Shown here in pieces: positions 1 to 8,719 of a stretch of DNA of 64,000 nt. Source of the stretch: JACKII01 sp041687435 (GTDB lineage: Bacteria > Pseudomonadota > Alphaproteobacteria > Bin95); assembly GCA_041687435.1 (NCBI GenBank), contig JAWLBX010000005.1, positions 124,001-188,000 on the forward strand, in the 5' to 3' direction. A program made the translations under genes and the position numbers. The notes under the pieces are model-generated. The model searched no databases. It was given only the letters and a program-made list of their open reading frames with translations, and was not told the origin of the DNA. Within the stretch, counting starts at the first letter, position 1. Each line of letters opens with the position of its first letter.

Positions 1-288
1 ACGCCGCAGGAACGGCGCCGGCCGGAAATCATCAAGGCCAGCCGCAAGCGGCGCATTGCAGCCGGCTGCGGCCTGGACGTGCAGCAGGTCAACAAGCTGC
101 TGAAACAGCATGACCAGATGCAGCAGGTGATGAAAAAGATGAAGAAGGGCGGCGGCAAGGGTCTCGCCGGCCTTCTGGGTGGCATGGGCGGTGGCGGCGG
201 AATGCCTCCAGGCGGTATGCCACCTTTGGGCGGTGGCGGAATGCCGCCGATGGGCGGTGGCGGAGGTATGCCGCCGTTCGGGCGCTGA
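1..288 (+). CDS. ffh: Signal recognition particle protein Ffh, C-terminal end (partial)
   Basis: The reading frame is open from base 1 and ends in TGA at 286-288, so only the last 95 residues are in the window. The visible part has the SRP54 M-domain signature (ERRRPEIIKASRKRRIAAG, then VQQVNKLLKQ) that binds 4.5S RNA and signal sequences. A Met/Gly/Pro-rich tail of GGMPP-type repeats follows, as is usual in alphaproteobacterial Ffh. The protein targets nascent membrane proteins to FtsY and SecYEG. It heads the translation gene block that continues with rpsP, rimM, trmD and rplS. Confidence 0.95.
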   Translation, partial: TPQERRRPEIIKASRKRRIAAGCGLDVQQVNKLLKQHDQMQQVMKKMKKGGGKGLAGLLGGMGGGGGMPPGGMPPLGGGGMPPMGGGGGMPPFGR

Positions 289-347
289 GGCCCTGTGACA
301 CGAATTTCGGTATTGTTTGAGAACACTCCAAGGAGACCAACCCCCTA

Positions 348-755
348 ATGGCTTTGAAACTGCGTTTGTCCCGCGGCGGCTCCAAGAAGCGCCCGTACTA
401 CCGGATTGTCGTGACGGAGGCGACTGCGCCCCGCGATGGCAGTTTTATCGAGCGCGTCGGCACCTACAACCCGATGCTGCCGAAGGATCACGAGGACCGG
501 CTGCGCCTGTTCAAGGACCGCATCCAGCACTGGCTCGACCACGGCGCGCAGCCGACGGACCGGGTGCAGCGCTTCCTGGCTCAGGCCGAAATGATGGCCG
601 CGCCGGCGATCCCGAACCAGACCAAGAAGAACCAGCCGAAGGCGAAGGCGCAGGAGCGCCAGCGCGAGGCCGAGGCTCGCCGCAAGGAAGCCGAGGAAAT
701 GGCGGCTGCCGCGACTGCTGATGACTCGGCGGGCGAGGAAGCTCCGGCCGAGTAA
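348..755 (+). CDS. rpsP: 30S ribosomal protein S16
   Basis: A 135-residue protein opening MALKLRLSRGGSKKRPYYRI, the hallmark S16 N-terminus, with ERVGTYNPM and RIQHWLDHGAQPTDRV following. S16 is a small-subunit assembly protein that binds 16S rRNA. The last roughly 45 residues form a Lys/Glu/Ala-rich extension common in alphaproteobacteria. The start is preceded by an AAGGAGA Shine-Dalgarno about 12 bases upstream. It lies 59 bases after ffh and 62 bases before rimM, in the standard rpsP-rimM-trmD-rplS order. Confidence 0.97.
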   Translation: MALKLRLSRGGSKKRPYYRIVVTEATAPRDGSFIERVGTYNPMLPKDHEDRLRLFKDRIQHWLDHGAQPTDRVQRFLAQAEMMAAPAIPNQTKKNQPKAKAQERQREAEARRKEAEEMAAAATADDSAGEEAPAE

Positions 756-817
756 TCGGCGGGCGGGTTTTTCCAGGCAGCAATGCCCGGCAGACAGGCA
801 GCAAGGTCGCGGATTCA

Positions 818-1435
818 GTGTTGGCGATGACGGAACATCAGGTCTCCTCCCCTAGAGAAACGCCGGTTCAGCCGGCGGCGCGCGTTTGCGTCGCCGCGGT
901 GGCTGGTGCGCATGGGGTGCGGGGGCTTGTGCGCCTGAAGTCCTTCACGGAAGTGCCGGAGGACTGCGCCGCCTATGGCCCGCTGTCCAGCGCCGACGGC
1001 GGCCATGTCTTCAAGGTTGAGCTGTTGGGCCGGCACAAGGCATTGCTGCTCGCCCGGATCGACGGCATCGCCAGCCGCGATCAGGCAGAGGCTATGCGTG
1101 GCACCCGCCTTTATATCGACCGTTCGGCCCTGCCAGACCCTGCGGACGAGGACGAGTTCTACCATGCCGACCTGATCGGGCTGACCGCGGTACTGCGGGA
1201 TGGCTCGACGATCGGCACGGTGCGCGCCGTTTACGACTTTGGCGCCGGCGACACGCTGGAGTTGACCGGAACCGCGGATGGCAAGGCGCGGATGGTGCCG
1301 TTCACCCTGGCTGTCGTGCCGGAAGTGGACATCGCCAGCAGGCGCCTGGTGGTCGATCCGCCGCCCGGCCTGCTGGACGATGACGACCGGGAAGAGGGCG
1401 GCCGGGATAAAGCCGACGGGAGCCCGGACTCATGA
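818..1435 (+). CDS. rimM: Ribosome maturation factor RimM
   Basis: RimM binds S19 and helps mature the 30S head. The protein has the N-terminal RimM beta-barrel (VCVAAVAGAHGVRGLVRLKSF, with the conserved GAHGVRG) and the PRC-barrel-like C-terminal half (DEFYHADLIGL, then IGTVRAVYDFGAGDTLEL). The frame opens with GTG at 818, and an ATG three codons later (827) is an equally possible start giving 202 residues. Its stop overlaps the trmD start by four bases (ATGA), indicating translational coupling. Confidence 0.95.
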   Translation: MLAMTEHQVSSPRETPVQPAARVCVAAVAGAHGVRGLVRLKSFTEVPEDCAAYGPLSSADGGHVFKVELLGRHKALLLARIDGIASRDQAEAMRGTRLYIDRSALPDPADEDEFYHADLIGLTAVLRDGSTIGTVRAVYDFGAGDTLELTGTADGKARMVPFTLAVVPEVDIASRRLVVDPPPGLLDDDDREEGGRDKADGSPDS

Positions 1436-2136
1436 CCTGGCGCGCCGTCGTCCTCACCCTGTTTCCGGAGATGTTTCCGGGTCCGCTCGGCCATTCGCTC
1501 GCCGGCAAGGCGCTGGCGCGCGGCGACTGGGCGCTGGACGCGGTCAATATTCGCGACTACGCCACGGATAAGCATGCCACTGTCGACGACACGCCATTCG
1601 GCGGCGGCGCCGGCATGGTGATGCGCGCCGACGTGGTCGACCGGGCGTTGGAAGCGGCGGCGGATGCGCGCGGCCCGGTGATTTATCTCAGCCCCCGCGG
1701 CAAGCCGTTGACCCAGGCGCGGGTCAAGGCGCTGGCGGCAGAGCCGGCGGTGACGCTGCTGTGCGGGCGGTATGAAGGCGTCGATCAGCGTTTGCTGGAC
1801 GAGCGCGGGCTGGAGGAAATCAGCATCGGCGATTTCGTCCTCTCCGGCGGGGAAACGGCGGCGCTGGTGCTGTTGGATGCCTGCGTGCGGTTGTTGCCGG
1901 GTGTGCTCGGTGCGCCGCAGTCGCTGGCGGAGGAAAGTTTCGAGAGCGGGCTGTTGGAATACCCGCATTACACCCGCCCGGCGGAGTGGAAGGGCCGGCC
2001 CGTGCCGGACGTGCTGCTCTCCGGCAATCACGCGGCCATCGCCCGTTGGCGCCTGGCCCAGGCTGAGGCCATCACCAAGGCACGACGGCCCGACCTCTGG
2101 TCGGTCTATGCCGGTGCGGCCACGGTGAATGCTTAA
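1432..2136 (+). CDS. trmD: tRNA (guanine-N1-)-methyltransferase TrmD
   Basis: A 234-residue SPOUT methyltransferase that makes m1G37 in tRNAs with G36, preventing +1 frameshifting. The deep-trefoil-knot signatures are present: LSPRGKPLTQ, LLCGRYEGVDQR and EISIGDFVLSGGE. The C-terminal helical domain includes YTRPAEWKGRPVPDVLLSGNH. It is coupled to rimM by a 4-base overlap and followed 25 bases later by rplS. The length is normal for the family. Confidence 0.97.
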   Translation: MTWRAVVLTLFPEMFPGPLGHSLAGKALARGDWALDAVNIRDYATDKHATVDDTPFGGGAGMVMRADVVDRALEAAADARGPVIYLSPRGKPLTQARVKALAAEPAVTLLCGRYEGVDQRLLDERGLEEISIGDFVLSGGETAALVLLDACVRLLPGVLGAPQSLAEESFESGLLEYPHYTRPAEWKGRPVPDVLLSGNHAAIARWRLAQAEAITKARRPDLWSVYAGAATVNA

Positions 2137-2161
2137 CTATCAGAAAGTACAGGTCAATCAG

Positions 2162-2605
2162 ATGAATATCATCGAGCAAATCGAAGCGGAAAACATCAAG
2201 AAGCTCACGGCGGAACGGCCGGTGCCGGAATTCCGGCCGGGCGATACCGTCCGCGTCAACTACAAGGTTGTCGAGGGCACCCGCGAGCGTGTGCAGGCTT
2301 ATGAGGGCGTTTGCATCGCCCGCAAGCGCGCCGGCATCAACTCGGCCTTCACGGTGCGCAAGATTTCGTCCGGCGAGGGTGTGGAGCGTGTGTTCCCGCT
2401 GTATTCGCCGAATATCGAGTCGATCGATGTGGTCCGTCAGGGCCGCGTGCGCCGGGCAAAGCTGTACTATCTGCGCGAGCGCCGGGGCAAATCCGCTCGT
2501 ATCGCCGAGCGCAGCCGCGCCTCGCGCAACGCCATGGCCGCCAAGGCCGAGGCCCGCGCCGCCGCTGCTGCCCAGGCGAATGGCGATACCGCGGCGGCCG
2601 AATAG
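2162..2605 (+). CDS. rplS: 50S ribosomal protein L19
   Basis: L19 lies at the 30S-50S interface. I place the start at ATG 2162 (MNIIEQIEAENIKK), which matches the family N-terminus. An in-frame ATG at 2129 would overlap trmD and add 11 atypical residues. The core FRPGDTVRVNYKVVEGTRERVQ and YEGVCIARKRAGINSAFTVR are diagnostic, followed by GVERVFPLYSPNI. An Ala-rich tail extends the 147-residue protein, as in other alphaproteobacteria. A strong terminator lies 44 bases downstream and closes the translation operon. Confidence 0.96.
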   Translation: MNIIEQIEAENIKKLTAERPVPEFRPGDTVRVNYKVVEGTRERVQAYEGVCIARKRAGINSAFTVRKISSGEGVERVFPLYSPNIESIDVVRQGRVRRAKLYYLRERRGKSARIAERSRASRNAMAAKAEARAAAAAQANGDTAAAE

Positions 2606-2649
2606 GCCGTTGGAAAAGCTTGAGACAGCAAGCAGGATTGATTGTTACC

Positions 2650-2683
2650 CCAAGCGCCCTATAGATAGGGCGCTTGGTTTTTC
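2650..2683 (+). terminator. Rho-independent terminator after rplS
   Basis: A perfect 13-bp stem (arms 2650-2662 and 2665-2677, CCAAGCGCCCTAT paired with ATAGGGCGCTTGG) is followed directly by TTTTT. The two innermost pairs probably open to form the loop. It separates the ribosomal operon from leuC. Confidence 0.93.
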
Positions 2684-2717
2684 GGCTCACGTGTAGCCTT
2701 TGAGGGAGAAGACGGCG

Positions 2718-4127
2718 ATGGCGTCCCCGCGCACCCTGTTTGACAAAATTTGGGAAAACCACCTGGTGGCTACCCAGGAAGATGGTACCTGCCTGATCTA
2801 TATCGACCTGCATCTGGTGCATGAAGTCACCAGCCCGCAGGCGTTCGAGGGGCTCCGCGCCGCCCACCGCAAGCTGCGCCGTCCGGACAAGACGCTGGCG
2901 GTGGCCGATCACAACATCCCGACCACCAACCGCGCCGGCGGTATTGAGAACGAAGAATCGCGCATCCAGGTTGAGACGCTGGAGAAGAACGTCAAGGAAT
3001 TCGGCGTTCCCTACTTCCCGGTCATGGATATCCGCCAAGGTATCGTCCACATCATCGGTCCGGAGCAGGGCCTGACCCAGCCGGGCATGACCGTGGTCTG
3101 CGGCGACAGCCATACCGCAACCCACGGCGCCTTCGGTGGCTTGGCCTTCGGTATCGGCACGTCCGAGGTCGAGCATGTGATGGCCACCCAGACGCTGATC
3201 CAGCGCCCGGCCAAGAACATGCGCGTCACTGTCGACGGCACGCCGCCGGTCGGCACCACGGCGAAGGATCTGATCCTGGCGATCATCGGCAAGATTGGCA
3301 CTGCCGGTGGCACCGGCCACGTGATCGAATTCGCGGGCGAGGCGATCCGCGGCCTGTCGATGGAAGGCCGCATGACGGTCTGCAACATGGCGATCGAGGC
3401 GGGTGCGCGCGCTGGCATGATTGCGCCGGACGAGACGACCTTCGAATACCTCAAGGGCCGCCCCTATGCGCCGAAGGGCGCCGCCTGGGATGCCGCGGTC
3501 GCCTATTGGAAGACCCTGCCATCGGACGAGGGCGCGACCTACGACAAGGAAGTCACGCTGAACGCGGCGGAGATCGTGCCCTACGTCACTTGGGGCACCA
3601 GCCCGCAGGATGCGTTGCCGATCACCGGTGCGGTACCGAACCCGGCGGAGATCAAGGACGAATGGCGCCGCGCTTCGATCGAGCGCTCGATCGAGTATAT
3701 GGACCTGAAACCGGGCCAGAAACTGACGGATATCAAGGTCGATACCGTGTTCGTCGGCTCCTGCACCAATGGCCGGATCGAGGATATCCGCGCCGTCGCG
3801 CAGATTGCCAAGGGCCGCAAGGTCGCCAAGGGCGTGCACGCGATGGTTGTTCCCGGCTCGGGCCTGGTGAAAGAACAGGCGGAACAGGAAGGCCTGGACG
3901 AGATCCTGCTCGAAGCCGGCTTCGAGTGGCGCGAGCCCGGCTGCTCCATGTGCCTCGCCATGAACGACGACAAGCTCAAGCCTGGCGAGCGTTCAGCCTC
4001 CACCTCGAACCGCAATTTCGAGGGGCGGCAGGGCCCCGGCGGTCGCACTCATCTGGTCAGCCCCGCCATGGCGGCGGCGGCGGCCATCACCGGCCATCTG
4101 GCCGACGTCAGGGAATTGCTGTCATGA
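2718..4127 (+). CDS. leuC: 3-isopropylmalate dehydratase large subunit
   Basis: An aconitase-family [4Fe-4S] enzyme isomerising 2- to 3-isopropylmalate in leucine synthesis, active with LeuD. ATG 2718 is chosen because GGGAGAA lies just upstream; an in-frame TTG at 2700 lacks support. The protein of 469 residues begins MASPRTLFDKIWENHLV. It contains VCGDSHTATHGAFGGLAFGIG, VFVGSCTNGRIEDIR and EPGCSMCLAMN, so all three cluster cysteines (the CTNGR Cys and the CSMC pair) are present. Its stop overlaps the next small ORF by four bases. Confidence 0.97.
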   Translation: MASPRTLFDKIWENHLVATQEDGTCLIYIDLHLVHEVTSPQAFEGLRAAHRKLRRPDKTLAVADHNIPTTNRAGGIENEESRIQVETLEKNVKEFGVPYFPVMDIRQGIVHIIGPEQGLTQPGMTVVCGDSHTATHGAFGGLAFGIGTSEVEHVMATQTLIQRPAKNMRVTVDGTPPVGTTAKDLILAIIGKIGTAGGTGHVIEFAGEAIRGLSMEGRMTVCNMAIEAGARAGMIAPDETTFEYLKGRPYAPKGAAWDAAVAYWKTLPSDEGATYDKEVTLNAAEIVPYVTWGTSPQDALPITGAVPNPAEIKDEWRRASIERSIEYMDLKPGQKLTDIKVDTVFVGSCTNGRIEDIRAVAQIAKGRKVAKGVHAMVVPGSGLVKEQAEQEGLDEILLEAGFEWREPGCSMCLAMNDDKLKPGERSASTSNRNFEGRQGPGGRTHLVSPAMAAAAAITGHLADVRELLS

Positions 4128-4312
4128 ACCCGCCCGTTGTCATGGATATCGAGTGCGATTGGCTGGACGAGGATGATGAGGATGACGAGGACGAAGGGCT
4201 GGGCGAGCTGTTTTACCGCGACGCCGGCACCGGCCTCTATACCCAGATCGACGCCATCCACCTGCCGCACTTCATCGCGCTCTACGAGCGCGACGAGGAT
4301 CTGCTGAACTAA
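4124..4312 (+). CDS. Small acidic protein between leuC and leuD, function unknown
   Basis: The start ATG overlaps the leuC stop (ATGA) and the ORF ends 20 bases before leuD, so it is almost certainly translated as part of leuCD. The 62-residue product has 20 Asp/Glu and only two Arg, including a run at residues 15-24 (DEDDEDDEDE). A more ordinary C-terminal half contains LFYRDAGTGLYTQIDAI. No signal peptide or membrane segment is visible. I do not recognise a family. By position it could assist the isopropylmalate isomerase, but that is inference only. Confidence 0.7.
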   Translation: MNPPVVMDIECDWLDEDDEDDEDEGLGELFYRDAGTGLYTQIDAIHLPHFIALYERDEDLLN

Positions 4313-4332
4313 CTGTCCGGAGTTTCGGAACC

Positions 4333-4956
4333 ATGAAGAAGTTCGAGACCTTCACCGGTGTCGCCGCTCCCATGCCGGCGCAGAATATCGATACCGACAA
4401 GATCATCCCGGCCCGTTTCCTGAAAACCATCAAGCGCGCGGGCCTGGGCAAAAGCCTGTTCAACGATCAGCGCTTCAACGAGGACGGCAGCGAAAAGCCG
4501 GACTTTATCCTGAACCAGCCGGCCTACCGCAAGTCGGAGATCCTGGTGGTGGGCGACAATTTTGGCTGCGGCTCCTCGCGCGAGCACGCGCCGTGGGCGC
4601 TGACCGATTTCGGTATAAAATGCATTATCGGCACCGACTTCGCCGACATCTTTTTCAACAACAGCTTCAAAAACGGCATGTTGTTGATCAAGCTGCCGAA
4701 AGACGTGCTCGATGAGCTTATGGATGACGCCAGCAAGGGCGCCAACGCCCGCTTGACCGTCGATCTGGAAGCGCAGGAAATCACGCGGCCGAATGGCGAA
4801 AAGGTGAAGTTCGACGTCGATCCGTTCCGTAAGCACTGCCTGCTGAACGGGCTGGACGACATCGGCCTGACTATGGAAAAGCGGTCGGATATCGATAACT
4901 TTGAAGGCAAAGACGGCAACACCCGCCCCTGGGCGCCCAGCATCGCAGCCGAATAA
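4333..4956 (+). CDS. leuD: 3-isopropylmalate dehydratase small subunit
   Basis: The swivelling-domain partner of LeuC, 207 residues. It carries the expected QNIDTDKIIPARFLK motif and VVGDNFGCGSSREHAPWAL, the small-subunit aconitase signature, followed by IIGTDFADIFFNNSFKNGML. A GGAG-type site lies in the 20-base gap after the small ORF. leuB, often next in related genomes, is not adjacent; the next gene is a glycosyltransferase after a hairpin. Confidence 0.97.
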   Translation: MKKFETFTGVAAPMPAQNIDTDKIIPARFLKTIKRAGLGKSLFNDQRFNEDGSEKPDFILNQPAYRKSEILVVGDNFGCGSSREHAPWALTDFGIKCIIGTDFADIFFNNSFKNGMLLIKLPKDVLDELMDDASKGANARLTVDLEAQEITRPNGEKVKFDVDPFRKHCLLNGLDDIGLTMEKRSDIDNFEGKDGNTRPWAPSIAAE

Positions 4957-4964
4957 GGGTCGCG

Positions 4965-5002
4965 CGGAGCCATGCACCGGTGTCTTCGGTGCATGGGCTC
5001 CG
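4965..5002 (+). terminator. Stem-loop after leuD, terminator-like
   Basis: An imperfect 15-bp stem (4965-4979 with 4987-5002, one bulged G) closes over a 7-base loop, starting 8 bases after the leuD stop. There is no U-tract, so it could act in Rho-dependent termination or 3'-end protection rather than as an intrinsic terminator. Confidence 0.5.
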
Positions 5003-5078
5003 CCTGGGTGTTGCGTTGATGGCATTGTGACCGGGCCCGCTGACCCTGTGCCCCTCCTGGCGCCGCATCTGCAGGCAC

Positions 5079-5114
5079 GTTCCAATGTTATCAATAGCAT
5101 AGGAAGTTTGGAAC
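5079..5114. promoter_or_regulatory. Inverted repeat upstream of the glycosyltransferase gene
   Basis: The 7-base arms GTTCCAA (5079-5085) and TTGGAAC (5108-5114) lie 22 bases apart in a locally AT-richer stretch about 120-155 bases before the likely start of the glycosyltransferase. It is a candidate operator or hairpin, with no recognised binding protein. Confidence 0.25.
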
Positions 5115-5234
5115 AGGATGTCTTTGATTGGAAGGGCTTGCGCCGACTGTTGAGTGCAGCTTGTCTTGTCTAAAAAACAGAGGAACTTCCGTTTAAGTTT
5201 AAGTAACCTTCTTCATTCAAGGCGCAATCGCGCG

Positions 5235-6305
5235 ATGGTGCGGGCGTATTCATGGCCGGCGTCTCCACATGAGAACGCATTTATAGACACGGTCTGCGAT
5301 ATGCTGGCCCAAGCCGGCGTGTCGGTCAAATCCGCCACGCCGACAAAATGGAGAACGCTTTTCCAGACTGCGGAACTCTACGTGCTGCATTGGCCCGATG
5401 CGATTTTCTGGAATCGAAAATCACTCGCCCGCGTTTGGTTCAGGGTTGGCATGGTTTTGGTCAATCTGGCGGTTCTGAAGGCCCGCGGCACCCGGGTGCT
5501 CTGGTTCGTGCATAACCTGCAACCACATGACCTTCTGCCAAGCCGATTTCGCGCCTGGTCTTTTTACGCGGCCTCGCTTGCGCGTCTGGCAGATGGTTGG
5601 GTCACACTTTCCCCATCGACTTTCCAAGCTGTAACAGAGCGTTACGCTTCTCTGTCGCAGAAACCACACACATTTATATGGCATCCCCCTTACGGTAATT
5701 CCTATGCCGGTGATCGAACATCGGCACGTTCTGAACTAGGCCTGCCCGCAGGTCAGTTAATATACGGACATGTCGGCCAGATTCGCGCTTACAAGGATTT
5801 GCTGTTGCTGGCGGAACGGTTTGGGGGGGTGGCGCCGGGAGGAGCCCGGCTGCTGATCGCGGGCAAGCCATTTGATGATGTCGATGACGCCCTGACCCGG
5901 TTGGGATCCGTTTCCAGTTGCGTGGATTGGCGGGGCGGGGCGTTGTCGCCGGCGGCGTTCGACCAAGCGCTGTTGGCACTCGACGTGTTCGTGGCACCGT
6001 ATTCCCGTTTTCTGCATTCGGGTGCGCTCTTGCACGCCCTGTCGCGCGGCTGTGTGGTTGTCGCACCGCGTGTGCCCTTTACTGCAGATCTCGCGGCGGC
6101 GCTGGGCGAGGACTGGGTTATTCTGTATGAGAAGGCCCTGACGGCGGAGGTGCTGGAACGCGCATGTCAAAGCGTTTACCGGCTGGAGGAAAGATTCCCG
6201 GACCTGTCTGCCTTCAAACCGGAGCGGAACCTGAAGCGTTTGCATGCGTTATTGCAGCAGATTGGCGCGATCCCCGACAATGTTCAAGCCGACACGCTGA
6301 CCTAG
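5235..6305 (+). CDS. Glycosyltransferase, GT4-like (GT-B fold)
   Basis: The frame is open from a GTG at 5154, but ATG 5235 (MVRAYSWPASPHENAFI) gives the N-terminus typical of GT-B enzymes and avoids an odd basic extension; start uncertain. About 356 residues. Seen: an acceptor-side region with VLWFVHNLQPHD, a donor-domain start GHVGQIRAYKDLLLL, then LLIAGKPF and a late helix VAPYSRFLHSGALLHALSRGC resembling the EX7E region, although the usual first Glu is not obvious. It probably transfers a sugar during surface glycan synthesis; donor and acceptor are unknown. It stands alone, not in a polysaccharide cluster. Confidence 0.7.
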   Translation: MVRAYSWPASPHENAFIDTVCDMLAQAGVSVKSATPTKWRTLFQTAELYVLHWPDAIFWNRKSLARVWFRVGMVLVNLAVLKARGTRVLWFVHNLQPHDLLPSRFRAWSFYAASLARLADGWVTLSPSTFQAVTERYASLSQKPHTFIWHPPYGNSYAGDRTSARSELGLPAGQLIYGHVGQIRAYKDLLLLAERFGGVAPGGARLLIAGKPFDDVDDALTRLGSVSSCVDWRGGALSPAAFDQALLALDVFVAPYSRFLHSGALLHALSRGCVVVAPRVPFTADLAAALGEDWVILYEKALTAEVLERACQSVYRLEERFPDLSAFKPERNLKRLHALLQQIGAIPDNVQADTLT

Positions 6306-6430
6306 ACATTCACATTCGCAATCCGTAACCGCCGAAGTTATGCAGACAGATGAAACTGGTCCCGACGGGCTTCCGTCTCCGAAAGCAGAACCGAAGCAAT
6401 CTGATTGCCGCACCGGCTGTGGAGTAAGGC

Positions 6431-6862
6431 TTGAGCGACAAGGATACCGCCGCTGCCTGGCTGGCCCGACAGCGCATCGCGCGGCTGGCGACGGCCGATC
6501 TGCGTCTGGCTCCGCATGTTATCCCGGTTTGCTTCGCGCTCAGCAGCAATCGCGGCTCGCTTTACGTTACGATCGATCAAAAGCCGAAGCGCAGCGGGCG
6601 GCTGCTAAAGCGGATTCGAAACCTGATGGAAAACCCTCAGGCCGCCGTTGTGGCAGACCGCTACGACGAGGACTGGAGCCAGCTTGGCTGGGTGATGGTG
6701 CGTGGGCGTGGAGACATTCTGGAGCGTGGCGCGGAACATGCGGGCGCGCAGATGCTTCTGACCTGGAAGTATCCCCAATATCAGGATATGCGGTTGGACC
6801 ATCTGCCGGTGATCGCGCTGCGCATCCAGCGGTGGTCCTGGTGGGGGCGCCTCGAAGGTTGA
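6431..6862 (+). CDS. PPOX-class flavin/F420-type oxidoreductase, TIGR03668-like
   Basis: A 143-residue split-barrel protein. The start is a TTG at 6431 with GGAG ten bases upstream; no better start lies nearby. The N-terminus WLARQRIARLATADLRLAPHVIPVCFAL matches the pyridoxamine-phosphate-oxidase-like barrel, with SLYVTIDQKPKRSGRL, VVADRYDEDWSQLGWVMVRGRG and MRLDHLPVIALRI following. Members of this subfamily are annotated as F420-dependent, but related barrels bind FMN or heme, so the cofactor is open. It lies 66 bases before the monooxygenase gene, same strand. Confidence 0.7.
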   Translation: MSDKDTAAAWLARQRIARLATADLRLAPHVIPVCFALSSNRGSLYVTIDQKPKRSGRLLKRIRNLMENPQAAVVADRYDEDWSQLGWVMVRGRGDILERGAEHAGAQMLLTWKYPQYQDMRLDHLPVIALRIQRWSWWGRLEG

Positions 6863-6928
6863 TTTTGTCCACGATATGGAAACAATCCGGGGTAAGCTGC
6901 AACAGCACCTTTGAGGAGACGCGTCCAG

Positions 6929-8650
6929 ATGAACGCCTCGACCGCCAACACCACCTACGACGCCGTCGTCGTGGGCGCCGGCTTTGCCGGCATGTACATG
7001 CTGCACAACCTGCGCAAGCACGGCTTTTCCGCCCGGGTCTTTGAGGCCGGCGGCGATGTCGGCGGCACTTGGTATTGGAACCGCTATCCAGGCGCGCGGG
7101 TCGATATCGAGAGCATGCAATATTCCTATTCCTTCTCGGAGGAACTGGACCAGGAATGGAAGTGGTCGGAGAAATACGCGCCGCAGCCGGAAATCATGGA
7201 ATACGCCCGGCACGTCGCCGACCGCTTCGACCTGCGCCGCGACATCCAGTTCAACACCCGCGTGACCTCAGCCCATTTCGATGAGCAAGCGAAACGCTGG
7301 ACCGTCGAAACCGGCCAGGGCGACCGGGTGACAGCGCAATTCTGCATCATGGCCGTGGGTTGCCTGTCGGCGGCGAACAAGCCGCCATTCGAGGGCATGG
7401 ACGACTTCGAAGGCCCCGTCTACCACACCGGCGAGTGGCCGCATGAGGGGGTCGATTTCACCGGCAAGCGCGTTGCCGTGATCGGCACGGGCTCCAGCGG
7501 CATTCAGTCGATCCCGATCATCGCAAAACAGGCGAGCCAGCTCTACGTCTTCCAGCGCACGCCGAACTATTCCGTGCCGGCCTGGAATTCCAAGGTCGAT
7601 CCGGACTGGGAAGCGGAGGTAAAGGCGGATTATCCGGGCCTGCGTGCCAAGGCCCGCGCCCGGCCGACCGGTTTTTATTTTAATTTCAATACCAAGCCCG
7701 CCCTCGAAGCGAGCGAGGAAGAGCGCCAGCGGACCTATGAGGAATTCTGGGCCCGCGGCGGCCTGCCCTTCCTGGGGGCCTATGGCGACCTGCTGTTCAA
7801 CAAAGAAGCCAACGACACCATTGCCGAGTTCGCGCGCGAGAAAATCCGCGAGATCGTGAAGGATCCGGAAACCGCCGAGCTGCTCTGCCCGAAAGACGTG
7901 TTCGGCTGCAAGAGGCTCTGCGTCGATACCGGCTATTTTGAGACCTACAACCGGCCGAATGTGAAGCTGGTCGATATCTCCAAGACTGGCGTCGAGCGGA
8001 TCACGCCGAAGGGTCTGGTCGGCAACGGGCAGGAGTACGAGGTGGATGCCATCGTCTGCGCCACCGGCTTTGCTGCCATGACCGGCTCCTACGACAAGAT
8101 CGATATCCAGGGCCGCGACGGCCTGCCGTTGAAGAAGGCTTGGGAGGCGGGGCCGCGTACCTATCTGGGCCTTTCGACCGTCGGCTTCCCGAACTTCTTC
8201 ATGATCACCGGTCCGGGCTCGCCGAGCGTGCTCGCCCAGATGATCCAGTCGATCGAGCAGCATGGCGACTGGATGATCGACTGCCTCAGCCATATGCGCG
8301 ACGTGGGTGCGGAGACATTCGAGCCGACGCTGGCCGCCCAGGATGCCTGGGTCGAGCATGTGAACGAGGTGGCGGCGATCTCGCTCCGGTCCACCTGTTC
8401 CAGCTGGTATGTCGGCGCCAACGTGCCGGGCCGGCCGCGGGTGTTCATGCCCTATATCGGCGGCTTCCCGATCTATGTGCAGAAATGCAACGAGGTGCAG
8501 ACCAACGGCTATGAGGGCTTCACCTTCGACGGCGCGCCGCTGCGGAACGAGGCGCCGGAAGTGCGCGAGACCGAGCGCTGGCGCGTGCCGCTGGATGTGG
8601 ACGTCATCTCGCCGGCTATGCTGGCCTCGAAGCAGGTGCCTGTGGTCTGA
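6929..8650 (+). CDS. FAD-dependent Baeyer-Villiger-type monooxygenase
   Basis: A 573-residue class B flavoprotein monooxygenase. ATG 6929 is preceded by GAGGAGA. Seen: FAD Rossmann motif GAGFAG at residues 16-21, a complete BVMO fingerprint FEGPVYHTGEWP at 160-171, and NADPH Rossmann motif GTGSSG at 186-191. These enzymes use NADPH and O2 to convert ketones to esters or lactones; cyclohexanone, phenylacetone and steroid monooxygenases are the nearest known types. The substrate cannot be read from sequence. It is monocistronic or paired with the preceding PPOX-class gene. Confidence 0.9.
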   Translation: MNASTANTTYDAVVVGAGFAGMYMLHNLRKHGFSARVFEAGGDVGGTWYWNRYPGARVDIESMQYSYSFSEELDQEWKWSEKYAPQPEIMEYARHVADRFDLRRDIQFNTRVTSAHFDEQAKRWTVETGQGDRVTAQFCIMAVGCLSAANKPPFEGMDDFEGPVYHTGEWPHEGVDFTGKRVAVIGTGSSGIQSIPIIAKQASQLYVFQRTPNYSVPAWNSKVDPDWEAEVKADYPGLRAKARARPTGFYFNFNTKPALEASEEERQRTYEEFWARGGLPFLGAYGDLLFNKEANDTIAEFAREKIREIVKDPETAELLCPKDVFGCKRLCVDTGYFETYNRPNVKLVDISKTGVERITPKGLVGNGQEYEVDAIVCATGFAAMTGSYDKIDIQGRDGLPLKKAWEAGPRTYLGLSTVGFPNFFMITGPGSPSVLAQMIQSIEQHGDWMIDCLSHMRDVGAETFEPTLAAQDAWVEHVNEVAAISLRSTCSSWYVGANVPGRPRVFMPYIGGFPIYVQKCNEVQTNGYEGFTFDGAPLRNEAPEVRETERWRVPLDVDVISPAMLASKQVPVV

Positions 8651-8719
8651 CCGTTCGCCACGCCTTGGCGCGGATAAGAGATATCTGACGCAGCCGGCCT
8701 GCGACGGATTTATCCAACA

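Noticed and set aside
2129..2161. Upstream start for L19 at ATG 2129
   Set aside because: It overlaps the trmD end and adds residues not found in L19; the family start MNIIEQIEAE is at 2162.
5154..5234. N-terminal extension of the glycosyltransferase from GTG 5154
   Set aside because: The added 27 residues are basic and unlike family members; ATG 5235 gives a standard start. Still possible, so noted.
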